Source: Hofstenia miamia
Lineage: Eukaryota > Xenacoelomorpha > Acoela
NCBI GenBank assembly: GCA_004352715.1
Contig: SCFE01000098.1
Location: forward strand, 1,267,930 to 1,331,929
DNA length: 64,000 nt
Reading direction: 5' to 3'
Shown: positions 12,501 to 24,581 of the stretch, piece by piece
Position numbering within the stretch: the first letter of the stretch is position 1
Layout: every line of letters begins with the position of its first letter
Notes under the pieces: generated by a model
Database searches by the model: none
What the model saw: only the letters and a program-made list of their open reading frames with translations
What the model was told of the DNA's origin: nothing
Program-made: the position numbers and the translations under genes

Positions 12501-13528
12501 TAATTCAAAATAAATCGTACAATCATGAAACCTAAAAACCTATTGGAGATAAACAGCACCGGTACAAAGCTAATATCTTTTCCTATTTTTAAAATATTTC
12601 AATCATTCAAGTGGATTTTCCACAATGTTAACTATAGTTGAAGATCTAAACCAGTGGTTCTAAACCAGGGTCCATGTAACTTTTCTGGGGATCCACATAC
12701 AAACAATAGCGAATTGAGAATCAACGGTGACATTTTGGTGATCCATATGGTCCAATTCAGATCGGTTTTCATTACTGGGAATGAAATTTCCACATAAATT
12801 TGCACATTTTCAAGTGGCAAGGTAAAAATTTTCATTTTCTACTTAATTTCTGACTTGTCTTAAAAAAGTGTATTATGAATTACTTACTGACATACATAAA
12901 TGTTCCATGAAATTAAATTGTTAAATATTTTATTTGTATTAGTTTAGTTTACCTTCAAAATTAAACACTCTATATCTTTAAAATTAATAATTCATCTACT
13001 ATTTTATAAGTGATTTTTTTGCGGGGGAGTTGAGGTAAAAATTTCCAGGAAAACGGGTTAATGGGTAAAACTAGGTTGAGAACCACTGATCTAAGCAATT
13101 ACATTTTTGTTTTTCATGCGAATTAAGACATTTATACTTTTCCAAAAACTCTGTTTGCTTGAACTTCTCTACTGTTTAGATAGTCGAAAGTAGCAAGCAG
13201 CTTCGAAATTAATTCCATTACTCTAAAAGTCTAAAAAACATTAATTAATAAATTTAGTTTAAACTGTTGAAATATTTAGATGCATATTGATATCAACAAC
13301 ATTGACATTCGAGTGGACATTAGTGAAAGCACTCGATCGGCGCAACCAGTAATCGCCGTGCAGTCTTCTTTAAGAGCCGATGTCAATGATTGGTCTTCAA
13401 ATTTATCAGCAAAATGTAATCTTGAGATTGAGGCAGCCTACTTGAATGATGAACTACATACTTGGGAGCCTCTTTTGGAACGGGTGGAAGAACAAGACAA
13501 AACTATCACTTATCCAATAGCTATCAAT
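9437..13528 (+). CDS. VPS13: VPS13 lipid-transfer protein, two middle exons (plus-strand portion)
   Basis: VPS13 proteins are very long bridge-like lipid-transfer proteins acting at organelle contact sites. Exons 9437-9592 and 13280-13528 both start and end in phase 0 and together encode 135 residues. The first has the acidic run and the DIWKAK...WYLAP pattern. The second has the VPS13 middle-region signature TWEPLLERVEEQ after NDWSSNLSA. In VPS13 proteins this segment directly follows what the minus-strand exon 40092-40238 encodes, so this looks like the continuation of the 40-62 kb gene although it lies on the other strand. No further plus-strand VPS13 exon was found to the right. The intron holds two hAT elements. 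The alternative is a second VPS13 locus of which only these exons are in view. Confidence 0.82.
11370..12074. mobile_element. hAT-type non-autonomous element (705 bp)
   Basis: An 8-bp target duplication, atttaaac, lies at 11362-11369 and 12075-12082. The inverted ends are caggggtgccg against aagaggtgtcg, both followed by ttatggtatgg-type sequence. TATGG/CCATA repeats crowd the ends. There is no convincing transposase. Confidence 0.8.
12160..12348. repeat. second copy of 11971-12152 next to an N
   Basis: About 185 bp comprising the right end of the preceding hAT element plus its flank are repeated with a few differences (one extra TATGG unit, atttaagc for atttaaac). A single N stands at 12159, just before the copy. 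This looks like two alleles or contig ends placed side by side rather than a true tandem repeat. Confidence 0.65.
12652..13088. mobile_element. hAT-type non-autonomous element (437 bp)
   Basis: The ends read cagtggttct and agaaccactg, the classic CAGTGGTTCT hAT terminus. The flanking 8-mers are atctaaac (12644-12651) and atctaagc (13089-13096), with one mismatch. Non-coding. Confidence 0.8.
13280..13528 (+). CDS. VPS13: VPS13 exon with WEPLLE signature
   Basis: The acceptor is aatatttag and the donor AAT|GTAAGT, giving 83 codons in phase 0/0. The order IDIRVDIS, NDWSSNLSA, EIEAAYLND, TWEPLLERVEE is the VPS13 middle domain, where beta strands of the lipid groove precede the WEPL-IE motif. Confidence 0.85.
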
Positions 13529-15591
13529 GTAAGTTCATTATCAATGAATTTTAACGCATGTTTTAAGTGGTATGTGCTGCTATTAGTTGTATTGTGGAAA
13601 ATTTTTTAATAAGTTGAGATGAGAACAAGATGTAATTAAATTGGATGAAAATTTAATTTTGATCCTAAAGAACCATTTCATTTGTCAAATCATCGCTTTA
13701 CATTGAGATCGCATCTGTATTTAAATTTCAGAATAATAATTTAAGCCAAATGCATAAAAAGTACTTTGAAACGTTTTTATGCATTCTTTTAGGTTGATAG
13801 GCATAATGTTTTTTATTTTATTCAAAGTACTTTATGGGCGTGTGGTGTGAGTATAATCATTACTACTTAAGACCTTCAATAGAGAGGACAGTCCCCAAAA
13901 AAGCGAACAGGGTTCATACAGAATACGTCTGTAGATGTTAACCCTACTTAACTGTAATGTAGTTGAATCATTCACATATTGGTATTCTATAAAATTATCA
14001 TTATATTTGTGTATCATACTTATTAGGATTTCAAAAATGACAGATGAATTTTGTGCTGTGCAAAATAAAATTTTTCACTGATCAGTGCTTTATTGAAAGT
14101 AAAAACAAACACATTATCAATGGACAACGTAAGTACTTATTAGCAAATAGCAGTCATCGCTGCATTTATGTGTCTGTTAAGACTAAGTCCATCCAATGAT
14201 TCTGCGAAATAGTGAAACTGAAATTTTTACAATTCTTTAGGTTATAAAATATAATGTTTTCAGGGGTAAAACCAACAAAAATATCATAGATGATTGTTTT
14301 GAATATATTTTTACAGTAACCAATTTTGGAATGATTTTACATTTCGTGATTGGATTTCTTGACTGTATATATTTGTAAATGCGTCTAACAAGTTGCTTTA
14401 TCGTTAATAATGATATTGCCTGAACTGAATTTCTATAGCATGTCTTCTTTCAAGAGACTATCAACTATGGTAAATATGTGAGCTGTTTGAAAGATATGTT
14501 TTCAAGAGAATGATACTCTACTATATTTCAAAGAATTTGTAGAACAGTATCTACTGAAAAATTTCAGACAAGATTATCAACTGATTCTGCGAAATAGTGA
14601 GTCTTCTCGATCATTTTTTACAATTCTTTAGGTTATAAAATATAATGTTTTCAGGGGTAAAACCAACAAAAATATCATAGATGATTGTTTTTTATATATT
14701 TTTACAGTAACCAATTTTGGAATGATTTTACATTTCGTGATTGGATTTCTTGACTGTATATATTTGTAAATGCGTCTAACAAGTTGCTTTATCGTTAATA
14801 ATGATATTGCCTGAACTGAATTTCTATAGCATGTCTTCTTTCAAGAGACTATCAACTATGGTAAATATGTGAGCTGTTTGAAAGATATGTTTTCAAGAGA
14901 ATGATACTCTACTATATTTCAAAGAATTTGTAGAACAGTATCTACTGAAAAATTTCAGACAAGATTATCAACGAACTTTCCCCAATATTTGGTCTTCTCG
15001 ATCATTTGTTTCTCATTGACTATGAAAAACAGTTAAACATCTACTCCATTTAAAAATACATTAAAGACGAATTTTTGTGTACCTTAACTATTAACAGAAG
15101 AAGTCTTCAAAGTTTCTGCAAAGTGCATCGCAAACTAAGACAATCATGAAATTTCATGACTTAAATCAAAGCAAAAAGTTTGTATTGCTAAAACGGTTTG
15201 ACTGTTTCAATGAAGTAAAATATTACATCCTTTCGCATGACTTTATAGTTATTATGTAGATTAATGTTTATTAATTTTTTTGGAATTCACTCAAATCTAT
15301 AGGATTATAATGTCCTATATTGCAACACATGCGGTGTACTAAGTAGTATTAAGAAATGATGTATTCAACCAAATATGTTTCTTCATTATTTGCCAATGTT
15401 ATCCCCAATATGCTATTGTTTCAAAATTAATTTCAATGAATTTATCATAATGTTTTGTTGTAAATTGAAACAGCTGCCTTCAAAGAAAAATATTTAAGTA
15501 ACATTCCAGAACTTAATGGATTTCAGTTTTGGATATTTGAAAATATATGTTGGTATCGTTCGGGCATCTAATTTTATTAATGAACTGCAAA

Positions 15592-15634
<43 letters not shown>

Positions 15635-15655
15635 GTAATGAGTGTCTTCAATTAC
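13529..15655. other. no exon recognised; tandem duplication inside
   Basis: This interval lies 3' of the plus-strand VPS13 exon and 3' of the minus-strand TRPM N-terminal exons. Neither gene's expected next exon is found here. It holds the 384-bp tandem duplication at 14198-14971 and an (AT)n array at about 15597-15626. Confidence 0.55.
14198..14971. repeat. tandem duplication, period 384 bp
   Basis: The unit beginning tgattctgcgaaatagtga at 14198 recurs at 14582 and the two copies are nearly identical. The second copy differs near its start by a short insertion (gtcttctcgatcattt) whose near-match reappears just after copy two, near 14991. This implies unequal exchange between three partial units. 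There is no coding potential. Confidence 0.8.
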
Positions 15656-15978
15656 CCTTAAAACAACACTGCAGTATTTGTATATGATATTGTAAACGTC
15701 TTTGAGAGTATAGCAGCGTTTTTTCCCATTTACAGACCTCAGCAGCTTCCTGAAGGTGTAATTGTGTGATATCGATTTCTGATATAGTTTCGATATTAAA
15801 TCGATTTTGAACACCTCGGAAAACTTTAGTCCATATTCCATAAACTGCTGGATGAACTCGATTTGTTCGTTCAGAAGGCAATCCAAGATTATGTCCTCAA
15901 TGTTTGGGCGGAGATTGATGTCTTTTTCGTTATCCAGTATATCAGTGACATTCTTATCACATTTGTTCCATTTAACAG
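15656..15978 (-). CDS. TRPM-like exon 6, helical repeat region
   Basis: Acceptor ttag|CT completes the codon left by exon 5, and the donor is AGG|GTAATT in phase 0. It carries WNKCDKN and DCLLNEQIEFIQQFMEYGLKF, matching the TRPM block where a conserved helix repeat ends in an LY pair (here KLYQKS). Confidence 0.78.
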
Positions 15979-18900
15979 CTAAAGATGAAGAGTATGCAAT
16001 AGTTAAGAATGTACCATTATTAAGATATTGACATCGCTATTATAATTGTATGTAGAAACACTGTTTTTGAACCTTGTTTAAATAAAGTTTGAACAAATTT
16101 TTTTCCTCGCATCATATGATTGGATGATACGTTGCACATGAGCATTTTTATTTTATTCTGTTGTTTTCATGTAATTTGAGCTAAATGACTATGATATAGA
16201 TATTTAATAGTTAATGGTTGTTAGCTTTGAAAATTCTGCCGATAATTTCATCTGAAAATGACCTGATGCTGAAGGCTAGGGATTTATAAATATTAACATT
16301 GTATGAGGTTCATAGTTAGAACAATTAATTGACTTACTTAGTTTCAGTTTGTCTTCGATCTCAGTATTACCACATAAAAGTGCTTTTAGTATGGCGCCAT
16401 CTAGAGTAGTTTCTGGATCACCGATTCTATACTTTACTATCATTTCAGGATATTCCAAGCATTCCTTCAAATAACCCATGTGCTTTGCTACAGTAAAGGG
16501 ATCGTCAGTATAAAGCAACCCTTTTGAGGGTTTTTTACAGAAGAGATTTTCAATGTCCTTAATAGTCAATTAATAATTAAGACATAGTTCTTAAGGTAGT
16601 TAAGGACAAAAATTGTTTAAAAAAATAAACTTTGAAGCTTCTCACCTTTATTAATTTTGCTTCGTTCTTCTTTGTTAAAGACTGTTTTGCTGTCATACTG
16701 AGTGCTCTTGAAAGTATATTCGCCGCATCTCCGCTATCTTGACATATCACCACCGTCATTCCCTCTCTCAAAGCGTGTGCAACACGTTTGAACGCCGAAA
16801 TGTTGCCTCCAAACAACAAAAGCACTGTTGGGATATTAAGGCCTTCTTTGGAGGCAACGTATTTATCTATTGAACAGCGCATATCTGTTTCTTGATCTGC
16901 TATCAGCTTCATACCATTTTCAACACAGAGGAAATGAGTAGTGGCAGGATTTAGGGGCATGTAGAAATTTCTTGCTTGTCTTGAAACATATTTCTGTGGT
17001 TTATAGCGATACTCAAAGTTATCCTAAATCATTAAACATAAGTATAATCACACTGTAAGTCTGAGTAGAAACGTTTTTCTTTTTGAGTGCAGTATATTAT
17101 TTAATAAATATAAACACCCTAATAAAAGCTAGCAACACCATGTTTACACGGTTTTTTGGACAGCGCTTAAGTGTGAGTATTTCAAAACTTTGGGCAAAGA
17201 CAGATTTTGCTCTGCAAAAAAAACTAGCGAAAGTTATTTTCATTAAATAAATATGCGCCATCAGTCGAAAGATCCCGACATTATCATAACTTTGGAAAAT
17301 ATTTAAGAGATAATAAAAGACTTCTTGACTAATGAATCAAGTTTTTTGTAAACTCATTTATTTTTTGAAGTTTGTTTCTAGGCTAAATTACCTAAAATCT
17401 TTTGTCAAATCACCTGCACGAGATAGTGTTAGTTGCTATATTTCGAAATAGTATAAGACGGCTTCTTTCCTTTACAAGATTCTCAACTCGATTATTCGAA
17501 AGACAAATCAACTAGTATTTCTAGTAGCAAGTTACGCGAACTGACATTTTTGTAAAGACGAAGAGTTATTGAATATCAAGATATTTTGATGTTTAAATTG
17601 ACAAATCTTTTTTGAAAACTACGTGTTGATTGGTTACATTCATCTTAATTCACAAACCTTTCTTAGGAAATGCAATAAAGCCATTTAAATTCAAATTTAT
17701 TGTACTTCAGTGTTTCATTAAGACGAATAGGAAAATTTTCTAATGCAATGATGTACTTCGTTCTATTTTTAGTTTTTGGAAAACAATAAAACATGCGATA
17801 TCAGTAAAAGTATTGAAACAACAATTTCTACATTAATACATGCAGTAATTTGAAAAGACTGCGACTGTTTAGAAATATTAGTTGAAATACGTGTATACCT
17901 AAAATTTACTCCTCACTTACATGTACATTTATATTGACACATTGAATTTCAAGATCAATTTATAAATCACTTGCTTAAAAACCAAAATTTTCGAATGCTT
18001 TGAAATTATTTCAATAATAAACTTGAAGAATATGCAAATTGAATTTTCTTATCAACAGCTAATATGCAAATATTCTTTCTTTTACACTTTCACTAAATGA
18101 CAATAATGATACATTTCAAATCTAAACCAAATGCTTCATGTAGTAGGTTCATTCGATGAAGATTGAAATACGCCCTTGAAAAATAGGGTATTCCAAAAGA
18201 AAACTCTTTTTCACTTTATTTTATAACTAACAAAGCAATGCAACAAGTAGTTAATAAATCTCACAAATTTGAATCGGTTTTGGTTACATGGGTACAGGGT
18301 TGGGTACGTTATTTCAAAAAAGTAATGTGTTACACATTACGCAGTAGTTCTTAAAAAAGTAATATATTACTCGTTACTCATTATTTTAACAAAAAATATT
18401 ACTATTCATTTTTACTTAGAGAAAGTGGAAAATTATACTGAAGCTTGTATGTTGTGTATTGATTAAATTATATCATGCATTGTTAGTAAAAAACTACTAT
18501 AATTAATTAAATTACAGTCTAGTGAAGTAGCAGTCTAGGAGAAGTAACACCTAAGCACCGAATGATTTCTTTCCAATAATTACCATTTTATTATTTTAGT
18601 GTGGAATTGTAATACATTACAGGAATGCCTTACATTTGTAACGCGTTACAATCAAATTACACATGGGTAGCTAGCTCATTGAGATATTTTGGGACAATGA
18701 TTTTATATTTACTAACTTTATTTCATGATTCTGCTATTTGTGTTTTATGTAAAATCTGGCCACCCAATCTTCAATGTTTCTGAATTCCTCAAGAATGTGC
18801 AAATTTTCATCGTATACCATTATGGGAATAGCGTGATTTGAGTCATTTCCAAAGGGAATAATATAGAACAGTCGGCTAAACGTTTCAATTTGCATTTTTT

Positions 18901-20790
18901 CATTTCTTAACTTTGTAGAAACTAAATTTCTTCTGTTATTTTATGTTTTGCGATTTGTACAATGTGATAAATTTATGTAGCAAATCATTTTTAGACAAAT
19001 GAAAGTGGATGATTCTCATTTAAAATTGGCTAAAGAATATTTTTAGGTACCTAACTTTTGAATAGATTTCAAAAATTTATTGAGCTTTTCATCGATTTTA
19101 GATCATTTGGAAATTCTCTAGCTTAGTAGAATACCTAAATTTTTTTCATTCCTACTTTTAGAGTTTTTTTTACTTACTTCGAGTACGTTTGGATGCTCGG
19201 CAATAAGTTTTTCGTACTCCTCTATCTCTTCTGCCTCCTTGAATTGTTCTGCTCTTTTTCTATTTTTCAACCACTTGTTTATCTCTTCGTGTTTTTCAAT
19301 GCAATTCCAGTTGCATACACCTATGAGATGAAATGTGGCCTCCACCAAACCAATCCATTCCAAGAGTGTGTCTTGTTTGAGTGCGTCTGCAATAAAACCA
19401 TCGAATCCGAAATTAGTTCCGTTGGTTAAAATCCAAGTGGATGTTGCTGTCGCAGCTTTTATGAAATCGTCGCGGAAGCGGTTTTGTAGGATGTCTGTTT
19501 TAAACTGAACTAGTGTAGGAGCGCCTAAAACAACAAGTCTTTGAATATATATTTATGTAACCTTTTGAAAAAACAGCGTCATCTAATAGCCCTTCAACTT
19601 TTGATGGGCCGTAACTTGTTTACAGCTGTTTGTGATTTGCTTTAATTAATACTTAATAAAGTCTAGGCCGCCTACCTGCAATACTGATGACTATTTTGGG
19701 TTTGTGAAGATTAAACTCTTGTAGAAGCACATCAACTACAGCTTTGGGATCATTGTCAGCCGAAACCTTTACAAAACGCGCCATTTTTTCAATATTGTCT
19801 ACTTGATTTATAAACCGAATTCGGCAGTCTCTAAATTATTTTAAATGATGAGATATATTAATAAGATATTATAACTGAAATATATGTATCGGATGTGCAT
19901 GTGTATATAAATATTAATATTTCAGGTAATTTGTAAAACTTTTTCACTTATCTATCTTTATGAAGACTAAAATGTCATTTTGTGTATTTACTAGAAATAT
20001 AATAGTCCTAACCTCAACCTCCATCCAATTAAGTGGTTTTACGAAGTCTTTAAGAGAAACAGCAATTTCACAAATTCTCTGAAACATAAGGATTTCACGC
20101 AATCCTAGTTTCGCAATCTTACTCTAATATATATATATCCAAATGTTGGGTCAAAAAATACAAAGGTATAAAAATTTGACAACGAGTTAAAAAACTAAAT
20201 ATTTTTGCATCGAAATTATGTATGATTTTTTCTGGTGAAAATGGTGCCAATTCCAGATGGTTTAGAATTGAATGGTTTTGTAGATTTGGTCAATTTTTGA
20301 GTACCTTATAGATACATTTTTATAAATACGTTATTGTAATTTTTAAAAAAAAATATTTATGAACAATATCTTATTGCCAAGACGTACTTAGCACTCTTCC
20401 TATATTTAGTGATCGATATATTTTTGAAAATATACTTAGCATACGTGTGTATATATATAAAATGTTTGAGTTCCCGATTTAATTAGAAGAACCCCTGTTG
20501 TGCAGTTGTCAACCTCAGTGTGTCAAATTTGAGAGACTAGTAATAGTTTTACAAGAATTAATTTGAGATATATCTAATATATACCTTTCTATGCCGCTTT
20601 CAATGTTATAAAGACATAGTTGATCTCTCCATTTCTGCGCTGATTGCGTCCATTTGTCTTGCTCGCATTCGTTGAGATGATCTTCTTTGTTGTAACCACA
20701 TCCAATGCATTTCTCATCATTGCTGTTTTCGCTGTCAGAACAACCCATGAATTTCACACATTGTTTGTGGCTTACGTTGGCCAGCGCCAT
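15656..20790 (-). CDS. TRPM-like channel, N-terminal cytosolic half (six exons)
   Basis: Exons 20585-20790, 19676-19830, 19178-19524, 16646-17023, 16338-16557 and 15656-15978 join in perfect phase to 543 codons. TRPM channels are cation channels whose large cytosolic N-terminus carries a SLOG-like ligand fold. Visible in order: Cys-rich start (KQCVKF...GCGYNK); ARFVKVSADNDP and KPKIVISIAG; TWILTNGTNFG; THFLCVENGMK; VLLLFGGN; VVICQDSGDAANIL; then the helical repeats (DCLLNEQIEFIQQFMEYG). All are in TRPM order but strongly diverged. The expected next segment, DPFRE plus the membrane domain, is absent from the minus strand below 15656, whereas the plus-strand gene at 33856 starts exactly there in matching phase. 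The gene is either split by an inversion or misassembly, or truncated. Confidence 0.82.
16338..16557 (-). CDS. TRPM-like exon 5
   Basis: 220 nt, phase 0 to 1, with donor A|GTAAGT. It includes YRIGDPETTLDGAILKALL, equivalent to the D-x-D-x2-ILxALL step of TRPM N-terminal repeats. Confidence 0.72.
16646..17023 (-). CDS. TRPM-like exon 4, second half of SLOG fold
   Basis: 126 codons, phase 0/0, with donor AAG|GTGAG. It shows NPATTHFLCVENGMK, then VLLLFGGN, then VVICQDSGDAANILSRAL. These correspond to the TRPM motifs HSHF-x-DDGT, the EGG loop and the VVCDGSGRAxDIL helix. The usual DG-SGR charges are changed (QDSGDA), which may alter ligand binding. Confidence 0.82.
17024..19177 (-). other. intron with one hAT element
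   Basis: The intron runs between TRPM-like exons 3 and 4. Apart from the hAT-type element at 18294-18660, I saw only AT-rich sequence. Confidence 0.65.
18294..18660. mobile_element. hAT-type non-autonomous element (367 bp)
   Basis: A perfect 8-bp duplication, acatgggt, flanks it at 18286-18293 and 18661-18668. The left end acagggttggg and the internal gtaacgcgttac resemble a widespread hAT non-autonomous family. The right terminus is eroded and the inverted repeat is weak. Confidence 0.7.
19178..19524 (-). CDS. TRPM-like exon 3
   Basis: 347 nt, phase 1 to 0, with donor GAA|GTAAGT. It encodes the ATSTWILTNGTNFGFDG segment equivalent to the TRPM GAWIxTGGTNxGV loop, then GVCNWNCIEKHEEI, equivalent to GIAPWGxVENRxxL. 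A highly charged run of K and E residues follows. Confidence 0.82.
19676..19830 (-). CDS. TRPM-like exon 2, start of SLOG fold
   Basis: 155 nt. The initial A completes the AG left by exon 1 and the exon ends in phase 1. ARFVKVSADNDPKAVVDVLL and KPKIVISIAG match the TRPM ARYVRVSxDTxP...LPKLLISVxGG block. Confidence 0.83.
20585..20790 (-). CDS. TRPM-like exon 1
   Basis: The ATG lies at 20790-20788 and the donor AG|GTATAT gives phase 2. It holds KQCVKF, an acidic Ser/Asn-rich spacer, then CIGCGYNKEDH. The Cys pattern and position match the N-terminal cysteine motif of TRPM proteins, and the paralogous exon at 3082-3180 supports this start. Splicing directly to 19830 keeps the frame. Confidence 0.78.
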
Positions 20791-22856
20791 TTTTCAGTAC
20801 AGATTACACGTTTTCTGCCAGATGACGTTTTACAGCTTTCTTAGCATCCACTACACCTATATATTATCATTTATTACTGCTAACTGGTATAATTATCTTG
20901 CAGATGGTGTTAATAACAAAGCAGCGTTGTAAAAGACTGGTTAATATTCACTTGTAGAGATGCCCCAGTATTGCATTGATCCGTATTCCATCATATTTTT
21001 GTATGCTGGTGAAACATTTTAGCTAAAATTAATTTATAAATGCTATTGTGCGATCTTGGAAGGAAATTTTTAACTGCTGCAATACAGCGTAACAATATTA
21101 ACAATTTTACGCATACAGCACTTCAAAACATGACATTTTTTAAATACTATTTTATATTATTATAAGAAACTATAATAAAAAATTTTTGAAATGATAATTT
21201 ATCCCTGTTTTTAACACTGGGAACCGCGACCTAATATCCGTTAAAAATAAAAAATGGACTTATATTGAAAAATATAACTTTTTGGATTTTATTTTACTTA
21301 TACGATTCAGAACATAAAATCATTTTATGAATGCATTTCAATCTGATTTTTTTTGCATAAAATTGAAAGAAAATCAATAGCAAAAATTACTGATGATTTA
21401 TAATAAAAAAAACAAGTCACGCATATTTTATGCATTTGATGATGGATGTGATCAGCATATTTTCAAAATACAGTCTACATTTTCATCAATTTTATGCACA
21501 AACTTACCAGAAGCATGCAGTAAAAACAAATATTGCATGTAGTTTTGACGACTTTTTTGGATTATTGCTAAAAATATTTAATAACAATCTTTATTTCTTT
21601 AATGAATTTGAAAAATCATGTTTTGTTAGAAATAGAAATAATTTTTTTTTAAATTTTACCTATCGCATTATTGAATAGTACTTGCCTTTTAACACGCAAA
21701 ATTCAATGTATTTTAGTTTATTCTATTGTTGGACTGATTATTTAGTAATCCTTAGTTATATATGCATGGTACTGTTAATTCTATCACATCACAATACACT
21801 AGGAAATTGAAATTAAGTGTACATCTTGCCCAGGTGCGAAATAATGTTCGGTCTCTATAACCAATATGCGTCAAATGGTTTGCAAAAGTAACGACCTCAA
21901 ATGACCTCAGAGAACAGATTTTAAGTTCGTATTTACTTTGCATTTTTTACGGTTGATTTGTTTTCTTTGAAGAATTAATAGAGTTCATACCATTCATTTT
22001 TTGAAAGTTCACAACTTTTGAACTCGAATAAATGCCTTCTAATTAAGAAATGTGGTGAATAAATCCATTTAATTTTTTTCGATTTAGAATATTCTGATAT
22101 TGATGTGCTATATTTCATGAATCTTGCGCTCTACACTTGAATAGACTCATTTAATTATATTAGGATCACATTACTTTGACTTATGAAGCGTGAATCACAG
22201 CTTTATGATTAGTGTGTCTAGAAATGGTTCGGTGGAAAGTTTATCGGAGTGACACGTGTCATATATAGATTAACTGCATTGTCTACTTCGTGGAAAATTA
22301 ATCATCAATTCTATAAAAATGAAATTTTAGGTCATGTTTGTTATTTACACACTATCATTTATTTAAATTTTAAAGCTTGCTGCTTATTTAATGCCATACG
22401 CTTTTATTACGGTCCTGTGATTCCAAAACTTCTAATTCGATTCCGATTCGATTGCCACTCCGATTCTCTAAAGCAAAGGTGCACAACTCAATACGTGATC
22501 TTATGAGTGCGTGTACCATGCAAACCAACATCAAATTCAATTCAAGCATGCAAGCATACGGAAACATCATGCTTTTTAGACTTAAGCTAGTCTTGAAAAA
22601 ACGTTGATAACGAAATCACTTATTACATAATTAGCACATTTTAAATTTACCTTTCCATTCACATTTTATACAATCAATTCTCCTATGGACGTCATAGACA
22701 AGTTTATGACCAATAAAAACAACGTAGACTGCCATACGTGACACTTTTTTATTGGTTCTTATTTTAATTCTTAATGCTGTTAAAATTTGCGTAAGAGAGA
22801 ACACTCTTCGAGCTTATTAAAATGCGCCTGCCTGATTAGTAGTGCGGCCCTGCTCT

Positions 22857-23008
22857 AAGGCCAAAGTTACACTTGGCGCAACTTAAATGAGCAGGGTTTT
22901 TATCAAAGTTTCACCAAAAAGTCGGGTATATTTCTAATTACAACGTTAAAATATAAACGCATCAAAGCCCGACCTAATACCCGCCAAGTGTAGCTGTAGC
23001 TGTAGCCT
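22857..23008. mobile_element. foldback MITE, about 150 bp
   Basis: The left arm carries tacacttggcgcaactt and the right arm, read inward on the other strand, tacacttggcgggtatt. Homology continues patchily outward (aaggc) and inward (GGG before TTT) over about 40 bp. Target duplications are not clear, so the superfamily is open. Confidence 0.55.
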
Positions 23009-24116
23009 AAGGTTACGGTTAGACTGTGATTGGTCACGCGCGATCTGTCACATTTTAGTAAAATAGCATCTCTAACCACCAAGATATTTGTTATATTTGT
23101 TATATTCATTTTTACAATATCTTTTTCCTCTGTAGCCAAAATTTAGTCCACTATACGCATATAAATATATCAAATTTCCATTGGTATTTAAGTTCAACTG
23201 ACCATTCTTTGGCAAATACCTCTAGATGTAAATATCTGAGCATCATTTCAAACTGCTAGATCTATAACCTTTTCAGCATGTTTTCGAAGTACAATCATGT
23301 GTAATAATCAAACGCGAAGTAGATGAAGTGCTCATTAAAATTCAATTTTATAGGTCTATTGGGATAACTCCTCAACATTCTTCAAATATATTAGTTGCTA
23401 TAACTGTGTAATAAAATTGTTGGAAACATTTGTAAAGTAATAAAAAACATTTACAAATAATCTTTCTGGTATCCATAATTATGTTATGCTACCAAATGCC
23501 ACGTAGATTCTTCTCAGACGTATTTTTGAATCTTATGCCTAGTAATCGATTATAGCCGCCTCAAGGATAGGTATTTGGTTTCTAACATATAATAATTGGA
23601 TTCTGTGAACTAAACAACTTATTCGATTCAACTCCATTCAGTTACAGTAGATGAATCCCAACCCCACTAGTTAAATACTATAGTTCATTGTCTTCTGCTG
23701 TCCCAAATCTTAACTAGTTTCGCTCAATTTCTCCAAAAGATCACTTCGGAAGAAACAATATGAATACGAATTCAACACTCTAGCCATGCAGTTTTCCTTG
23801 CCTGTTATGGGCAATATTCTAGATAATCAGCATTTTAGCTTATGAAGTCTCTTGATGACTTTCAAACGGAATTAATAACAAACTGTATCTTCGCTTATAT
23901 AAAAATCATTTTTATTAGAATCAACTAGATTCAATTTCTCTAGATTTGAGAAATACTGTAAAGCCATTTTCGCCACCGATATTTCTTAAAACGTTTGCAC
24001 TGTGTTTTCATTATTTCTTAGCTGAAAAACTTAGTCATTGGTGATTGTTTGGTCTTACGAATAAGTTTTACTTTGATAATGGAAATGATTAGATCTATTT
24101 CCGCCATTCAATAACC

Positions 24117-24581
24117 TTTTTAAGGCACTCGCTTATCCATTCATAACCGCGTCCGCAAACTAATGAATTTTTAAAAGCATTGACGCCTTAACGCTCTCTT
24201 TCAATAAGGGATTACTGAATTAATAAACAGCCTGAGAATTCCAATATAGAGGAGCTTTGACTTTTAAAATCTTTATTTTCGAATTAGACTGTTGATCGTC
24301 CTCCCAAGAATATTAAATTATATATAACCAACTCCATCNNNNNNNNNNNNNNNNNNNNNTTTTTAAGGCACTCGCTTATCCATTCATAACCGCGTCCGCA
24401 AACTAATGAATTTTTAAAAGCATTGACGCCTTAACGCTCTCTTTCAATAAGGGATTACTGAATTAATAAACAGCCTGAGAATTCCAATATAGAGGAGCTT
24501 TGACTTTTAAAATCTTTATTTTCGAATTAGACTGTTGATCGTCCTCCCAAGAATATTAAATTATATATAACCAACTCCATC
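24117..24581. repeat. 222-bp duplicate flanking a 21-N gap (assembly seam)
   Basis: 24117-24338 and 24360-24581 read the same from tttttaaggcactcg to ccaactccatc, and the two copies are separated only by 21 Ns. This is what results when two overlapping contig ends are scaffolded without merging. It supports correct order and orientation here and implies that the true sequence holds one copy. Confidence 0.88.

Larger units (their letters stand above)
9593..13279 (+). other. intron with two hAT elements
   Basis: The intron lies between the two plus-strand VPS13 exons. It holds hAT elements at 11370-12074 and 12652-13088 and a near-copy of 11971-12152 at 12160-12348. I saw no other coding sequence. 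Confidence 0.65.

Noticed and set aside
20017-20089. Possible extra TRPM exon (reads ICEIAVSLKDFVKPLNWM) between exons 1 and 2
   Set aside because: It has plausible splice sites, but including it breaks the frame into the next exon, while joining 20585 directly to 19830 keeps the frame and the TRPM order.
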